From Bryobacterales bacterium (GTDB lineage: Bacteria; Acidobacteriota; Terriglobia; Bryobacterales; UBA6623), in the NCBI GenBank assembly GCA_026713545.1, contig JAPOOG010000034.1:17788-81787 (forward strand): a DNA stretch of 64,000 nucleotides. The letters run 5' to 3'. This document shows positions 18,587 to 31,038 of this stretch, piece by piece. How positions within the stretch are numbered: position 1 is the first letter of the stretch; each line of letters opens with the position of its first letter. Under the pieces are notes generated by a model that saw nothing but the letters and a program-made list of their open reading frames with translations, was not told the origin of the DNA and searched no databases. A program made the translations under genes and the position numbers.

Positions 18587-18736
18587 GGAAGCCCTCTAAA
18601 TCGGGAGAATGCGAGCAATTAAGCCCTGGGGTCATTCTAACGTACTTTGTTCAACCACCTGTCGGTTGTCATGGTTTCATGGAGTGAACAGCATCGGGCC
18701 AGACGGCGCTAGCCCGTTCGCCGGAACAGAAGTCCT

Positions 18737-19495
18737 TTATTCTTCGGTGATGATGCGGGTGATGAGTTGGGGCGGCGTGAGATCGAAGATTTGTGCGGCG
18801 AACGGTTTGTCGGACTCAGGGAATGCGCCTAGTGGTCCGTCAACGCACTTCAGGCTGTGACCAGCTGCGTAGAGAGGCTTGTCGAACTGACGGCAGCACA
18901 GCGCGAGAGGCAACGTCCCTACCTTGTGATAGATGGCCCCCGAGATGTCGAACGTGTCGATACCGACGAGAGCGCAATCCACCTGCGGAACGACGTTGCC
19001 GATCATGGCGTCGGGGATCAATTGAATGCGCACACCGACATCTTTGAGCTGTTTCTCAACGGCTTGGGCCATAGACCGTCCTTCCATCCCTGGGAGCGAT
19101 TCCATGACGAAGACGTTTGCCGCCCGGAGGGAAATGAGTGCGTGCCGTACGGTGGAGCTGTTGCTGAGTGTAATGATCGTTGCGGCAGGTGCGATGAGTG
19201 CCTTCAGATGTGCCGCGATGCGTTGATTTCCCCCTCGTAACGATTGCTCCAGGTCTTCGAGTCGTCTGCAGGCAGTCCGCGGATCCTGAAGCAAGAGACG
19301 GCCAACGTTGCGAACGGCAGCTATGGCGGGATGCATCCTTTGGAGTTGCGCAGCGAGGACGTGTAGATCCATGCCGGCCTGCATCCAGGCTCCCGCCAGG
19401 TCGATGGCTTCGAGCGCCAAGTCCAGTGCGCCGGAAGTGTGATTGCAGCGGAGGTGCTCGACCTGTTTATTGAGCGCGCTGCCGGACGGATGCAT
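18737..19495 (-). CDS. eIF2B alpha/MtnA-family sugar-phosphate isomerase-like protein
   Basis: 252 residues from ATG 19495. The C-terminal half has the family core: ATIITLSNSSTVRHAL, VFVMESLPGMEGRSMA (matching the E-S-R-P-x-x-x-G-x block), and LVGIDTFDISGAIYHKVGTLPLA, corresponding to the GAD...NKxGT motif of methylthioribose-1-phosphate isomerase, ribose-1,5-bisphosphate isomerase and eIF2B regulatory subunits. The usual Cys/Asp catalytic pair is not clear: the C of the xxCxx loop is replaced around TLSNS, while D is present in GID. Shorter than MtnA (about 350). Possibly an isomerase of a phosphorylated pentose or a regulator; function unassigned. Confidence 0.7.
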   Translation of the reverse strand: MHPSGSALNKQVEHLRCNHTSGALDLALEAIDLAGAWMQAGMDLHVLAAQLQRMHPAIAAVRNVGRLLLQDPRTACRRLEDLEQSLRGGNQRIAAHLKALIAPAATIITLSNSSTVRHALISLRAANVFVMESLPGMEGRSMAQAVEKQLKDVGVRIQLIPDAMIGNVVPQVDCALVGIDTFDISGAIYHKVGTLPLALCCRQFDKPLYAAGHSLKCVDGPLGAFPESDKPFAAQIFDLTPPQLITRIITEE

Positions 19496-19515
19496 CCGAT
19501 CTGACCCGACCGGAG

Positions 19516-19845
19516 CTACTGTGTCTCGACGGATTCGACACGGATCATGCCACCCTTCATCTCGCCAGTGACCTTGACTAGCAATTCATCCTGCTTACCC
19601 GTTCGCTCGAGTTCATGCAGTGCCTTGATGTTGCCTGTCTCGTCGAACTTGATGTACTTGCCTTCTTGGGTGACGAGCCCGAATCCGCTTTGCTTGCAAC
19701 GCTTCATGCACTCGGTAGTGTGCGATGAAGCCTTGTCGAGACGGCTGGCAGCGCACATAGTGTCCATGAGATAGCCGGTCCATTCGCCGGCGAAGAGCGG
19801 AGTCGCCGAAAGTAGCATTGGGATTAGCAGTGATGACATTCTCAT
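19516..19845 (-). CDS. small secreted protein of unknown function
   Basis: 109 residues from ATG 19845 with AAGGAG nine bases upstream. Signal peptide MRMSSLLIPMLLSATPLFA, cleaved before GEWTGYLMDTMC. The mature domain has three cysteines (MCAAS, ECMKRCKQSG) and reads GYLMDTMCAA..HTTECMKRCKQSGFGLVT, followed by a small OB-like stretch KYIKFDETGN and KVTGEMKGGMIRVESVE. I have the impression of similar small secreted proteins in Acidobacteria but cannot name a domain. Cysteines could form disulfides or bind metal. It lies between serA and the eIF2B-like gene, all on the minus strand. Confidence 0.72.
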   Translation of the reverse strand: MRMSSLLIPMLLSATPLFAGEWTGYLMDTMCAASRLDKASSHTTECMKRCKQSGFGLVTQEGKYIKFDETGNIKALHELERTGKQDELLVKVTGEMKGGMIRVESVETQ

Positions 19846-20097
19846 CGCAGGATGCTCCTTACGTGGAAAGTATCTCTAGCATAGACCAAGCAGATCAACG
19901 GTTCCACTGACAGGCTTGCCGGCAAGGGCAGAGAATCGCCCGGGAAGGCTGTGGGAAAAGAAGCGGCTGGTGGACAAACCGGAGTGGAGGTAAAACCACT
20001 GAAGATCGTCCTGGCCCCGAGACCAAGCACATGCTTACCGTAAAACGCCAAGAAGAAAATCAGCCAGCAAAGACCTCACTGGTTTCTCTGGTTGGTC

Positions 20098-21735
20098 CTA
20101 CTCCGGGAGTTCGATAGTCTGGGCGTACCGGACGGCTTCGAGTCTGAGCAGCTTCTGCAGCACAGTAGTGGGCAGCGGTTCGTCGATGCGGACAACAGCC
20201 ACGGCAATGGCTCGCTGGTCGGCAGATCGATGATTCTCCTCTCGGCCCAGGGAGAAGTCGGCGATGTTGATCTGGTTCTCGCCGAGCAGAGTACCCATCC
20301 GGCCGATGACACCTGGCACGTCGATGTTCTTCGTGAAGATCATGTGTCCAATCAGGCGCGTCTCAACATAGATACCGTCGACTCTGATCAACCGCGGCGA
20401 GCCATCGGCGAAAACAGCACCTTCGGCGGTATGCCGCCCCTCGTCGGTTTGCACGACAATCGTCAGCGAGTCGCTACCGTAGCTGCGTCCGTGGCGGCTT
20501 TCGCTGATGGAGAGGCCACGTTTCTCGGCGATGCGGTTGGCATTAATGAGATTGGGGGGCTGCGACAAATGGTGCTTCAGGATGCCCGCAAGAGCTGCGT
20601 TGCGAACCAGCCCGGAACTAGTTTTTCCGAGATTGCCCGAGTAGATGAGCGTGATGTGGCCGGGACGCCCTGACGCGATCTGCGCCGCGAACGAGCCCAG
20701 GCGTTCGGCAAGATCCAGGTCGGGACGGATACGCTCATACTGCTCGGCGTTGATCGACGGCATGTTGACCGCGTTGAGGACGACGCCGCTCCTGAGGTAG
20801 TCACGGACCTGCTCGGCGATGCGAATGCCGACGGTTTCCTGCGCTTCCTCCGTTGAGCCGCCGATGTGAGGCGTCGCGATCACGTTCGCTTCGGAGAATA
20901 ACGGCGAGTCCGGGGGCGGAGGCTCCTGCGGGAATACGTCGAGGGCCGCCGCTGCGACTTTGCCACTCGTCATAGCTCCCTGCAATGCTTCGGCGTCGAT
21001 CAGCTCGCCGCGGGCGCAGTTGATGATACGGACTCCGTTCTTCAGTTTGGCAAAAGTCTCTTGGTTGAAAAGATTGCGTGTCTTCTCGTTGAGAGAGAGA
21101 TGCAGGCTGACGTAATCGCTCTTCGCATAGAGCTCATCGAGACTCACCATCTCAACCCCCCGGTCTCGTGCCAGATCTGCGCTGATGAAGGGATCATGGG
21201 CGAGCAACCTCATGCCGAACGGCCGGGCGCGCCGGGCGACCAGCAGGCCGATGTTGCCAAGCCCGATTATCCCGAGCGTCTTGCCACTCAATTCAGTGCC
21301 GAGAAACTTCTTTTTCTCCCATTTGCCGGATTTGGTGGAATCAGACGCTGCCGGGATGGAGCGAGCGGAGGCAAGCATCAATGCCAGAGTGTGTTCGGCA
21401 ACGGAGATAGCGTTTCCACCAGGGGTGTTCATCACAAGTACACCAGCGGCAGTAGCGGCATCGACATCGACGTTGTCGATGCCGACGCCAGCGCGTCCGA
21501 TGACCCTTAGTTTGGGCGCCCGCTGCAGCATCTCGGCGGTCACCCGCGCACCGCTGCGAATCAATAGTGCATGAGCTTCGGGCAGATGCGCGTGGAACTC
21601 ATTGGGGTTTGAGGCCGTGACGTTCCATCCCGGTTCGGCGCGCAAGACTTCCAGAGCAGTAGGAGCAACGGCATCAGCGATCAGGATGTTCAAAGCGGGT
21701 TTCCGAAACGGAGTCGTGGTGATGCCCAGATCCAT
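20098..21735 (-). CDS. serA: D-3-phosphoglycerate dehydrogenase, long form
   Basis: 545 residues; ATG 21735, though a TTG start 14 codons later (LNILIADAV) would fit the usual N-terminus better. Catalytic core: GRAGVGIDNVDVDAAT, NAD motif LGIIGLGNIGLLVA, catalytic Arg in NCARGELID and Glu/His in ATPHIGGSTEEAQE. After the intervening domain the C-terminal ACT domain begins near DVPGVIGRMGTLLGENQINI, the site of serine feedback in this long class. It makes 3-phosphohydroxypyruvate, the first step of serine synthesis. The 3' part ends at ETIELPE. Confidence 0.95.
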   Translation of the reverse strand: MDLGITTTPFRKPALNILIADAVAPTALEVLRAEPGWNVTASNPNEFHAHLPEAHALLIRSGARVTAEMLQRAPKLRVIGRAGVGIDNVDVDAATAAGVLVMNTPGGNAISVAEHTLALMLASARSIPAASDSTKSGKWEKKKFLGTELSGKTLGIIGLGNIGLLVARRARPFGMRLLAHDPFISADLARDRGVEMVSLDELYAKSDYVSLHLSLNEKTRNLFNQETFAKLKNGVRIINCARGELIDAEALQGAMTSGKVAAAALDVFPQEPPPPDSPLFSEANVIATPHIGGSTEEAQETVGIRIAEQVRDYLRSGVVLNAVNMPSINAEQYERIRPDLDLAERLGSFAAQIASGRPGHITLIYSGNLGKTSSGLVRNAALAGILKHHLSQPPNLINANRIAEKRGLSISESRHGRSYGSDSLTIVVQTDEGRHTAEGAVFADGSPRLIRVDGIYVETRLIGHMIFTKNIDVPGVIGRMGTLLGENQINIADFSLGREENHRSADQRAIAVAVVRIDEPLPTTVLQKLLRLEAVRYAQTIELPE

Positions 21736-21842
21736 TCACAAGGCGTCCGAGCGTGCTCCGCGAGTTGTGTCCGCGGCTGTTGTCAGCCCTGCAAGTCCTC
21801 AGTGTAGCGGGAGCGCCACGCAGTCCCCACCCGTAGGATTCG

Positions 21843-23930
21843 TTAGTCTTCGTCTTCTTCAGCTCCGCCGCGTTCGGCCTTGGCGGCAGCGATGATCTTG
21901 CTGGCAAGTTGGCTGGGCACGAAATCGTAGTGACCTGTTTCCATGGTGAACGAGCCGCGGCCTTGGGTCATCGAGGTGAGGTCGTTGGCGTAGGTGAGCA
22001 TCTCAGCCATAGGTACTTCGGCGCGAACGATCTGGTTTCCGCCGCGCGTCTCCATACCTTGAATGCGGCCCCGGCGTCCGTTAAGGTCTCCCATCAGGTC
22101 ACCTGCGCAGTCCATCGGCGCGACGACCTCGACTTTCATAATCGGCTCGAGCAAGGCAGGTTTAGCCTTCTCCATCGCCTCACGGAATGCTTTACGGCCG
22201 GCGAGCTTGAAGGCCAACTCCGAGGAGTCGACTTCGTGATAGGAGCCGTCGTACAAGACGACCTTGAAATCGACGACCGGATATCCGGCCAGGAAACCTT
22301 TCTCGGCTGCTTCGAGGATGCCTTTCTCAACAGCAGGGATGTAGGTCTTCGGGATGGAGCCGCCGAAGATCTCGTTTGAGAACTCAAAACTCTTACCGCG
22401 TTCGAGCGGCCCCACTTTGATTTTGCAGTCGCCGAACTGCCCGTGGCCGCCAGTCTGCTTCTTGTGCCTGCCCTGGACATCGGCACTGCTGCGGATCGTC
22501 TCGCGATAAGGGATCTTCGGCGCATGAAGCTCGACCTCGACCTGATAGCGCTTCTTCAGTTTGCTGACGACGATTTCCAAGTGCTGCTGTCCATTGCCGG
22601 CGAGCAGAAACTCTTTGGTCTGAGGATCGCGGTAGAAGTTAAGCGAGGGATCTTCCTCGAGGATTCGATGTATCGATGTGCCGAGGCGGTCTTCATCGTT
22701 GCGAGTCTTCGGTTCAATCGCGTAGGCGATAGCGGGTACCGGCATCACCGCTTTCGGATAGGCAATCGGATGGGCCTTGTCGCCAAGCGTGTCACCCGTC
22801 AGGGTGTTCTTGAGCTTCGCGACGGCGGCCAGATCACCGGCGTGGACCGCAGAGACGGGCTTGAGTTCCTTGCCAAAGACGAGGCTGATGCGCGAGAAAC
22901 GCTCTGAAGATCCGCGGTCGTAGTTGTAAACGTTGTCGTCGTTCTGCAGAACGCCGGAAACGACTTTGAAGTAGCTGACGCGCCCGGCGAAGGCGTCCGC
23001 AACGGTCTTGTATACGAACATCGACTGAGGTTCACCATCGGAAACAGACCGGCTTGCATCCCCTTCAGCCTTGCATACGCCGCGCGCAGTGGGAGCAGGC
23101 GCGAAGGCTCGCAGGAAATCGAGCACCGTGTCGGATCCGATGTTGTGAACCGCCGAGGCGCAGACGACGGGGAAGATCTGTTGCTCGGAAATACCCTTGA
23201 TCAGACCGGAGCGTATCTTTTCCGGGGGCAGGGTCATGTTCTCGAGGTACTCGTTCAGGAGATCGTCATCGCATTCGGCAACGGCTTCCATCAGACTTTC
23301 GCGAGCCGATTCGACGTCGGAAGCCAGATCGGCCGGTATGTCCGTCTCTCTTCCCTTGCCTCCTCCATCCTTTTCATAGGTGTAAGCTTTCTCGTTGATC
23401 AGGTCCACGACACCTTGGAAGTTCTTCTCCAAGCCGATCGGCAGGTGCACTGCCACGGCCTTGCGGTCGAGCACTTCTTGAATGTTCTCCAGAGTTTGAC
23501 TGAAGTCGGCCCGCTCTTTGTCAAGCTTGTTGACCAGAAGAATCCGGCTGAGACCATAGTCGTCGGCAAAGTCCCATACCTTTTCGGTCTGAACCCCGAC
23601 GCCTGATACGCCGTCTATTACGACCAGCGCCGTGTCCGCAGCTAGAAGGACTCCTTTTGCGTCGTTGATGAAGATGTTGTAACCCGGCGTGTCGACGAAA
23701 TTGATCTTGATCTTGTTCCACTCCAAGTAGGCTAACGACGAGGTGATAGTAACTTTGCGGTTTACCTCCTCCTCGTCGAAGTCGGTGATTGTATTGCCTT
23801 CATCGACCTTCGTGAAACGATTCGTCGATCCCGCCGTATAAAGAAAAGCTGCAAGTGCGCTTGTCTTTCCGCAGTCTCCGTGCCCGACGATGCCAATATT
23901 GCGAACATCGTCTCCCTGGTAAACTTTCAT
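21843..23930 (-). CDS. elongation factor G-like translational GTPase (EF-G2 type)
   Basis: 695 residues from ATG 23930. G1 is GHGDCGKTS (canonical EF-G has GHIDAGKTT), G3 is FVDTPGY and G4 is LVNKLDKE; the effector stretch EEEVNRKVTITSS replaces the usual EKERGITI. Domains II-V follow, with TGGHGQFGDCKIKV and the PIMKVEVVAP fold of domain V, ending in an acidic tail GGAEEDED. These features mark the second EF-G subfamily rather than housekeeping FusA. Members act in recycling or have a weak GTPase; the role here is inferred. Lies upstream of serA on the same strand, 107 bp apart. Confidence 0.88.
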   Translation of the reverse strand: MKVYQGDDVRNIGIVGHGDCGKTSALAAFLYTAGSTNRFTKVDEGNTITDFDEEEVNRKVTITSSLAYLEWNKIKINFVDTPGYNIFINDAKGVLLAADTALVVIDGVSGVGVQTEKVWDFADDYGLSRILLVNKLDKERADFSQTLENIQEVLDRKAVAVHLPIGLEKNFQGVVDLINEKAYTYEKDGGGKGRETDIPADLASDVESARESLMEAVAECDDDLLNEYLENMTLPPEKIRSGLIKGISEQQIFPVVCASAVHNIGSDTVLDFLRAFAPAPTARGVCKAEGDASRSVSDGEPQSMFVYKTVADAFAGRVSYFKVVSGVLQNDDNVYNYDRGSSERFSRISLVFGKELKPVSAVHAGDLAAVAKLKNTLTGDTLGDKAHPIAYPKAVMPVPAIAYAIEPKTRNDEDRLGTSIHRILEEDPSLNFYRDPQTKEFLLAGNGQQHLEIVVSKLKKRYQVEVELHAPKIPYRETIRSSADVQGRHKKQTGGHGQFGDCKIKVGPLERGKSFEFSNEIFGGSIPKTYIPAVEKGILEAAEKGFLAGYPVVDFKVVLYDGSYHEVDSSELAFKLAGRKAFREAMEKAKPALLEPIMKVEVVAPMDCAGDLMGDLNGRRGRIQGMETRGGNQIVRAEVPMAEMLTYANDLTSMTQGRGSFTMETGHYDFVPSQLASKIIAAAKAERGGAEEDED

Positions 23931-24102
23931 GCCTTAATCCCCATTCCCTGTTGGAGCACATCGTTGCGAGCAAAGAGCAGGATTTCCTGCCGAACCTCCT
24001 GAAGGCCTGCACCCATGTCAAACTTTCCTAGTCTAGCGGTTGCCGAATCGAGCGATGGCCCTGCAGAAACTGGCAGGACGAACCCGAGCGGGGAGGATTC
24101 GA

Positions 24103-24516
24103 TCAACTCGCGCGGTCGCGGGCGTGTGCCTCCAACCTCGCTTGCGCTCGAGCCAGCACGAGACGTTCCCGGTCGAAATCAACAGACTCAATGCGCTCTC
24201 GCAACCGCTCCTGTACTTCGTCGCGAGTCCGGCTCTCTTTGTCGATGTCAACCTCTTCTCCCCATTGAGCCTCGTCGGCGAGTACGCGAACGTGGGCAGG
24301 AAGGACTTCCATGACTCCACCGTCAAGCGCCATAGCGCGTATTTTGTCCCCGACCCGAAACGAGAGCACGCCGACCTGGACTTCACTCACGAGCGGCGCG
24401 TGGCCAGGTAAAACGCCAAGATAACCAGTGGCGGCGGGCGCCTGGACTTCGTCGACTTCCTCGTTGATGAGCTGACGTTCCGGAACGGCGACTTCCAGAT
24501 TGAGCTTGCCTGCCAT
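24103..24516 (-). CDS. atpC: ATP synthase F1 epsilon subunit
   Basis: 137 residues. Starts MAGKLNLEVAVPERQLINEEVDEV and has GYLGVLPGHAPLVSEVQVG, the beta-sandwich signature of epsilon; the C-terminal helical hairpin RERIESVDFDRERLVLARAQARLE is complete, so the inhibitory helices are kept. It links the rotor to F1 and regulates ATP hydrolysis. Last gene of atpHAGDC, 3 bp after atpD. Confidence 0.93.
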   Translation of the reverse strand: MAGKLNLEVAVPERQLINEEVDEVQAPAATGYLGVLPGHAPLVSEVQVGVLSFRVGDKIRAMALDGGVMEVLPAHVRVLADEAQWGEEVDIDKESRTRDEVQERLRERIESVDFDRERLVLARAQARLEAHARDRAS

Positions 24517-24519
24517 TGT

Positions 24520-25998
<1,479 letters not shown>

Positions 25999-26003
25999 TC
26001 ACG

Positions 26004-26870
26004 CTAGAGCGCTTCGGCTCCGCTAACGACCTCGATCAATTCCTTTGTAATGCTCGCCTGCCGCACGCGATTGAGATGTAGGGTAAGCTTGTCGATCATT
26101 TCGCCGGCGTTGCGCGTAGCAGCGTCCATGGCTGTCATGCGCGCGGCATGCTCGGCAGCTACGGATTCGAGCATCGCCTGATAGACGTTGATCTCGATGT
26201 ACCGTGGCAGCAGCGTTTCGAAAAGGTCTTCCGGCGGCTGCTCGTAGATGTAATCCACGGCAGCACTCTTGTCGCCTTCGGCCGGTTGGATCGGAAGCAG
26301 CCGGCGGAAAACCACCGTTTGTGCGAGAGCACTCTTGAATTCGTTGTGCAACAGGTAGATGACGTCCGTTTCCTTCTCGCGAAAGCTCTGCATCAGGTCG
26401 GAGGCGATCAGCTTGGCCTGTGCAAACTCGATCGGCCTGGCAAACAGATTGACCCACTCGCGTGTGATCGACACGCGTTTGCGGTGGAAAAAATCGCGCC
26501 CGCGGCGGCCGACGCATTGGAGAGTGATCTCCTTGTCGGGGTTCTCGCTGAGAAAGCGGGTCGCAAAGCGCGCAACGTTGCTGTTGAAAGCGCCACAGAG
26601 TCCTTTGTCAGCACTGATGAGTAGAATCGCTATGCGCTTCTCTTCGCGGCGTCGCAGCAGTTCGTGTTCGAAAACAGAGGAATCATCCGGCAACTGCACC
26701 AGGATGCTGCCCAGCATATCGCTCATGAGCGCTGCATAGGGCCGCGCGGCAATGACGCGATCTTGCGCGCGCCGCAGCTTCGCCGCCGACACCATTTTCA
26801 TCGCGCTGGTGATCTGCTGGGTGTTCTTTACCGAGCGGATGCGCCGGCGTAGATCGATCAAGTTCGGCAT
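26004..26870 (-). CDS. atpG: ATP synthase F1 gamma subunit
   Basis: 288 residues, start PNLIDLRRRIRSVKNTQQIT with AMKMVSAAKLRRAQ, and C-terminal MDAATRNAGEMIDKLTLHLN and RQASITKELIEVVSGAEAL, the two coiled-coil helices of the central shaft. Starts 1 bp after the atpA stop, so translation is probably coupled. Confidence 0.96.
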   Translation of the reverse strand: MPNLIDLRRRIRSVKNTQQITSAMKMVSAAKLRRAQDRVIAARPYAALMSDMLGSILVQLPDDSSVFEHELLRRREEKRIAILLISADKGLCGAFNSNVARFATRFLSENPDKEITLQCVGRRGRDFFHRKRVSITREWVNLFARPIEFAQAKLIASDLMQSFREKETDVIYLLHNEFKSALAQTVVFRRLLPIQPAEGDKSAAVDYIYEQPPEDLFETLLPRYIEINVYQAMLESVAAEHAARMTAMDAATRNAGEMIDKLTLHLNRVRQASITKELIEVVSGAEAL

Positions 26871-26871
26871 G

Positions 26872-28419
<1,548 letters not shown>

Positions 28420-28971
28420 TTACCGATTTCCGGTGAGTACCCGGTCGAGCGCGTTCAGCTGTGTTCGCAGCGAACCATCATAAACCGTCGAGCCGTGCCG
28501 AACGACGGCTCCGCCGAGCAACTCGGGATCTTCATGGAACCGGGCACGCACCTGTCGACCGGTGACTCGGCCAAAACTGTTCAACAACGACTGCCGCAGG
28601 GTTACGTCCATCGACTCCGCTGAAGTCACCTCGATTCGTGCGATGCCCAACTGGTTGTCCAGCCATGTCCGGAACACCGAGATCATCGTTGCGAGCAATT
28701 CTACGCGCTTGTGGTTCATCACGATGTAGAGGAAGTTGCGCACCGGCTCGGCGATTCCGATGCGTCTACCGAGTTCACGGACAATCTCTCGCTTCTTGGC
28801 GGAGTCCACCGCCGGGGAAACCAAGATATTTCTCAATTCATGCGACCCGTCGATCAATGAGCGAAAGGCCTCAAGCTGTTGCAGTGCAGTTTCAGGTTGT
28901 AAGGGGGAGTCGGGCCTGCCAAGAACTTCGGCTAACGCCTTCACATACCTGTTCGCAATTGCAAGCGCCAT
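28420..28971 (-). CDS. atpH: ATP synthase F1 delta subunit
   Basis: 183 residues: MALAIANRYVKALAEVL, the RNFLYIVMNHKRVELL helix and the C-terminal DPELLGGAVVRHGSTVYDGSLRTQL motif are those of delta/OSCP, the peripheral stalk cap. First gene of the cluster; no F0 genes (atpB, atpE, atpF) lie upstream, where a repeat island follows instead. Ribosome binding site is weak. Confidence 0.94.
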   Translation of the reverse strand: MALAIANRYVKALAEVLGRPDSPLQPETALQQLEAFRSLIDGSHELRNILVSPAVDSAKKREIVRELGRRIGIAEPVRNFLYIVMNHKRVELLATMISVFRTWLDNQLGIARIEVTSAESMDVTLRQSLLNSFGRVTGRQVRARFHEDPELLGGAVVRHGSTVYDGSLRTQLNALDRVLTGNR

Positions 28972-29156
28972 ACAGGGCTTTCACAAAGACCTGCTCCAAA
29001 GCGGTTCGACGCACCGCGCATGCTCAGACTTGAAGTTTTCGAGTGCGGGAGGGTGGAGGGAACGCTGTTTCGTGGAGCAAAGAGCCTTAGAAATCATCAA
29101 GTTATCACAGAGGGGAAATAGCAGTCAACCAAAAGGATCGAGCCTGTCAACGCAAT

Positions 29157-29203
29157 CTGACCTGTATTTCTCACCACGCCACGTGGTGAGAAATACAGGT
29201 CAG
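29157..29203. repeat. terminal-repeat element, solo form (22-bp perfect palindrome)
   Basis: Two 22-bp arms (29157-29178 and 29182-29203) are perfect reverse complements around a 3-base loop CCA. Each arm carries the end sequence of the dispersed element family (variant TGACCTGTATTTCTCACCAC). It looks like two element ends joined with the interior lost. In RNA it would form a very stable hairpin. It lies 186 bp upstream of atpH. Confidence 0.85.
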
Positions 29204-29531
29204 AACGTTCCCTGTTCTCAGCATGAGTTCATCTTGCGCTCTTCGCCGCAGCGGGAGCAGCCCGGAGGGCGACAAGAGCTGCCCGGCGAGCGGCGCTCGT
29301 CGTGAGGCCGACCGAGAAAGGCTGACGATGCGCTGACACCGGCTCAGGGGGAGAGGCCATTTTTTTACCGGGAAATGGTGGGATGCGAAGCAGTGACCTG
29401 TCGGAGGACGCGACGGTCCGACGACGGTTTCCGGTTGCGCGACCCTTGCGCACCCACTGCGAGCCGAACGGCCATCAAGGCCGTGATTCTCCTACCTGTC
29501 CCTGCCTTGCCGGCAAGCAGTCGGCAGACAG

Positions 29532-29561
29532 GTGTTTCGTGACTCGTGGTTCGTGAAAACC
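29532..29561 (+). repeat. heptamer array H1
   Basis: GTGTTTC, GTGACTC, GTGGTTC in tandem, closed by GTGAAAACC. Same architecture as the arrays at 43, 54 and 62 kb. Confidence 0.8.
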
Positions 29562-29751
29562 ATACAGGCCTTGTTGATGGCGCGGTGGCTCACGGCTCGT
29601 CCTGTCGGCCCTCTCATGCACTTCGCCTCCCCACATGGAGAGAAACGCAGTCTTTCTCGAGGACGTATGGGCTCGATATCCCCTCCTCGATTGTTCTTCG
29701 CAAGGGCCAGGAATCCCGCCTCGCTTTCTTCATGCTAAGCAGACCGGGGCG

Positions 29752-29850
29752 AAAAAAAAGACTGAAGGGCTTCAGTACCTATTGCCGAAGGGCAACGTTC
29801 TCCCAGGCTCACCAGGGGAACTCCTCCCATTGCTTCGACACCAAACGGCG
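29752..29850 (-). ncRNA. candidate small RNA ending in an intrinsic terminator, copy A
   Basis: Read on the minus strand, a stem ACTGAAG/CTTCAGT with loop CC (29761-29776) is followed by a run of eight T. About 70 bases before the stem are conserved in the copy at 62621-62720, including GAGAACGTT and CTTCGGCAA. Conservation plus terminator suggests a small transcript, but no promoter was identified. Confidence 0.4.
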
Positions 29851-29904
29851 CCGGCCTGGTGTCAAGGGCATCAATAAAAGCCGCAACGACACAAAAAACA
29901 TGAT

Positions 29905-29929
29905 GTTCTGAACAGAACTAGGGTAAAAT
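29905..29929 (+). promoter_or_regulatory. inverted repeat and -10-like box before the RDD gene
   Basis: GTTCTG AA CAGAAC (29905-29918) is a perfect 6-bp inverted repeat with a 2-base spacer, followed after 5 bp by TAAAAT (29924-29929). Position fits an operator overlapping a promoter; the regulator is unknown. Confidence 0.35.
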
Positions 29930-30003
29930 GTTTGAAACAAGCATGGCCTAGCCTTGTCAATGCCTGCACGCCTCCGAGGCATACCGACCGACCTGTACCG
30001 ACG

Positions 30004-31038
30004 ATGCTGTGTAACCACTGTGGCTTTTGGAATGCGGAGGATGAGGCGCGTTGCTCCCGATGCGGCAGGAGGCCCGAGCGGTCTTCCCGCAAAGATCGGA
30101 GGAAGTCGCCGGCGGTTTCCTCCTCTTTAGTATTGCCGCCTTTAAGCCGTGGCAACCGAAGCGAGATGCCACCGTTTCCTTCCAGGAAGAGGCAACTCGA
30201 CACCGAGATCGATGCCTACCGAAACCGCCCGAAGGCGCGTCAAGCAGTACCGGCTCCAGCGACGGGCAGTGCTGAAACAGCGAGTCCGGCCGCTCGACAC
30301 AACAGCCAAGTCATCACCTTTCAGCCGCTGGGTGGGCCGGACGACGCTTCTGAGACCGATACCGGATCGAGGGCCTCGACAGCCAGTGCGCTTCAAAGTG
30401 GACGCGAAACAGATCTGCCCGGCCCCAAGCTCCCTCCGCTGGAGCGCACCAAGTCGGGTCAAGAAGACATCACCGAGGAGGAGCCACGAGAAGAGGTTCC
30501 ACTGGAAACGTCTCTGCCCGAGGTCTCAGCCCGATCTGAGAGGGTACCGGGAACCGCTCCGATGCGCGCAAGGTTCATCGCCGGTGTGATGGATGTGGCA
30601 GTCGTTGTGGTTGCCCTGGGCGTGTTCCTCGGCGTCTTCCACAACCTGGGAGACAGCCTCGGGACAGACGTGGAGAGCTTTCAAACGCTAGGATTCGTTT
30701 TCGTCGGGATCCTTTTCTTCTATTGGATCTTCTACCTGCGCTACGTTGGAGAAACCGCGGGCATGACTTGGATGCGACTACGGATTGTGAGCGTCGACGG
30801 TCAGCCACCGAGCGAGTTGCAAAAGTGGGGGCGTGCGGTGGGCACCATCCTCAGTTGCTGCGCCGCCGGGCTGGGCTTCCTATGGGCGATGGCGGACGAA
30901 GAGAAGCTCACTTGGCACGACCGTATGTCGCAGACGTACGTAACGGACGAGCCTTTCCCGCCCTCTCATCCGCCGGTCACGAGCCTGGTTCGTTCTGTCC
31001 AGTTACGAATGCAGCCTCGAGCAGCAAATCAGACCTGA
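30004..31038 (+). CDS. RDD-family membrane protein with N-terminal zinc ribbon
   Basis: 344 residues with start chosen at ATG 30004, directly before the zinc ribbon MLCNHCGFWN..CSRCGRRP (two CxxC pairs, residues 3-22); earlier codons of the open frame fall in the promoter region. Residues 25-180 are a long, polar, probably disordered linker. The RDD domain follows: ARFIAGVMDVAVVVVALGVF (first helix with the R and D), a second helix around FVFVGILFFYWIFYL and a third near VGTILSCCAAGLGFLWAM, ending TWHDRMSQTYV. RDD proteins are small membrane proteins, some linked to ion transport. Function here unknown. Confidence 0.8.
   Translation: MLCNHCGFWNAEDEARCSRCGRRPERSSRKDRRKSPAVSSSLVLPPLSRGNRSEMPPFPSRKRQLDTEIDAYRNRPKARQAVPAPATGSAETASPAARHNSQVITFQPLGGPDDASETDTGSRASTASALQSGRETDLPGPKLPPLERTKSGQEDITEEEPREEVPLETSLPEVSARSERVPGTAPMRARFIAGVMDVAVVVVALGVFLGVFHNLGDSLGTDVESFQTLGFVFVGILFFYWIFYLRYVGETAGMTWMRLRIVSVDGQPPSELQKWGRAVGTILSCCAAGLGFLWAMADEEKLTWHDRMSQTYVTDEPFPPSHPPVTSLVRSVQLRMQPRAANQT

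Larger units (their letters stand above)
29220..29880. repeat. composite repeat island A
   Basis: No gene is supported. In order it holds a module of about 120 bp (29260-29385, containing CATTTTTTTACCG) that recurs at 61928-62020, three heptamer units at 29532-29552, a decayed copy of the right half of the terminal-repeat element (29596-29650, CGTCCTGTCGGCCCTCTCA then an altered end), and a terminator-bearing repeat (29739-29850). The same kinds of modules recur in similar order at 61.9-62.7 kb. Confidence 0.65.

Noticed and set aside
20092..21510. Long plus-strand frames within serA
   Set aside because: Pure antisense shadows of a complete SerA coding sequence.
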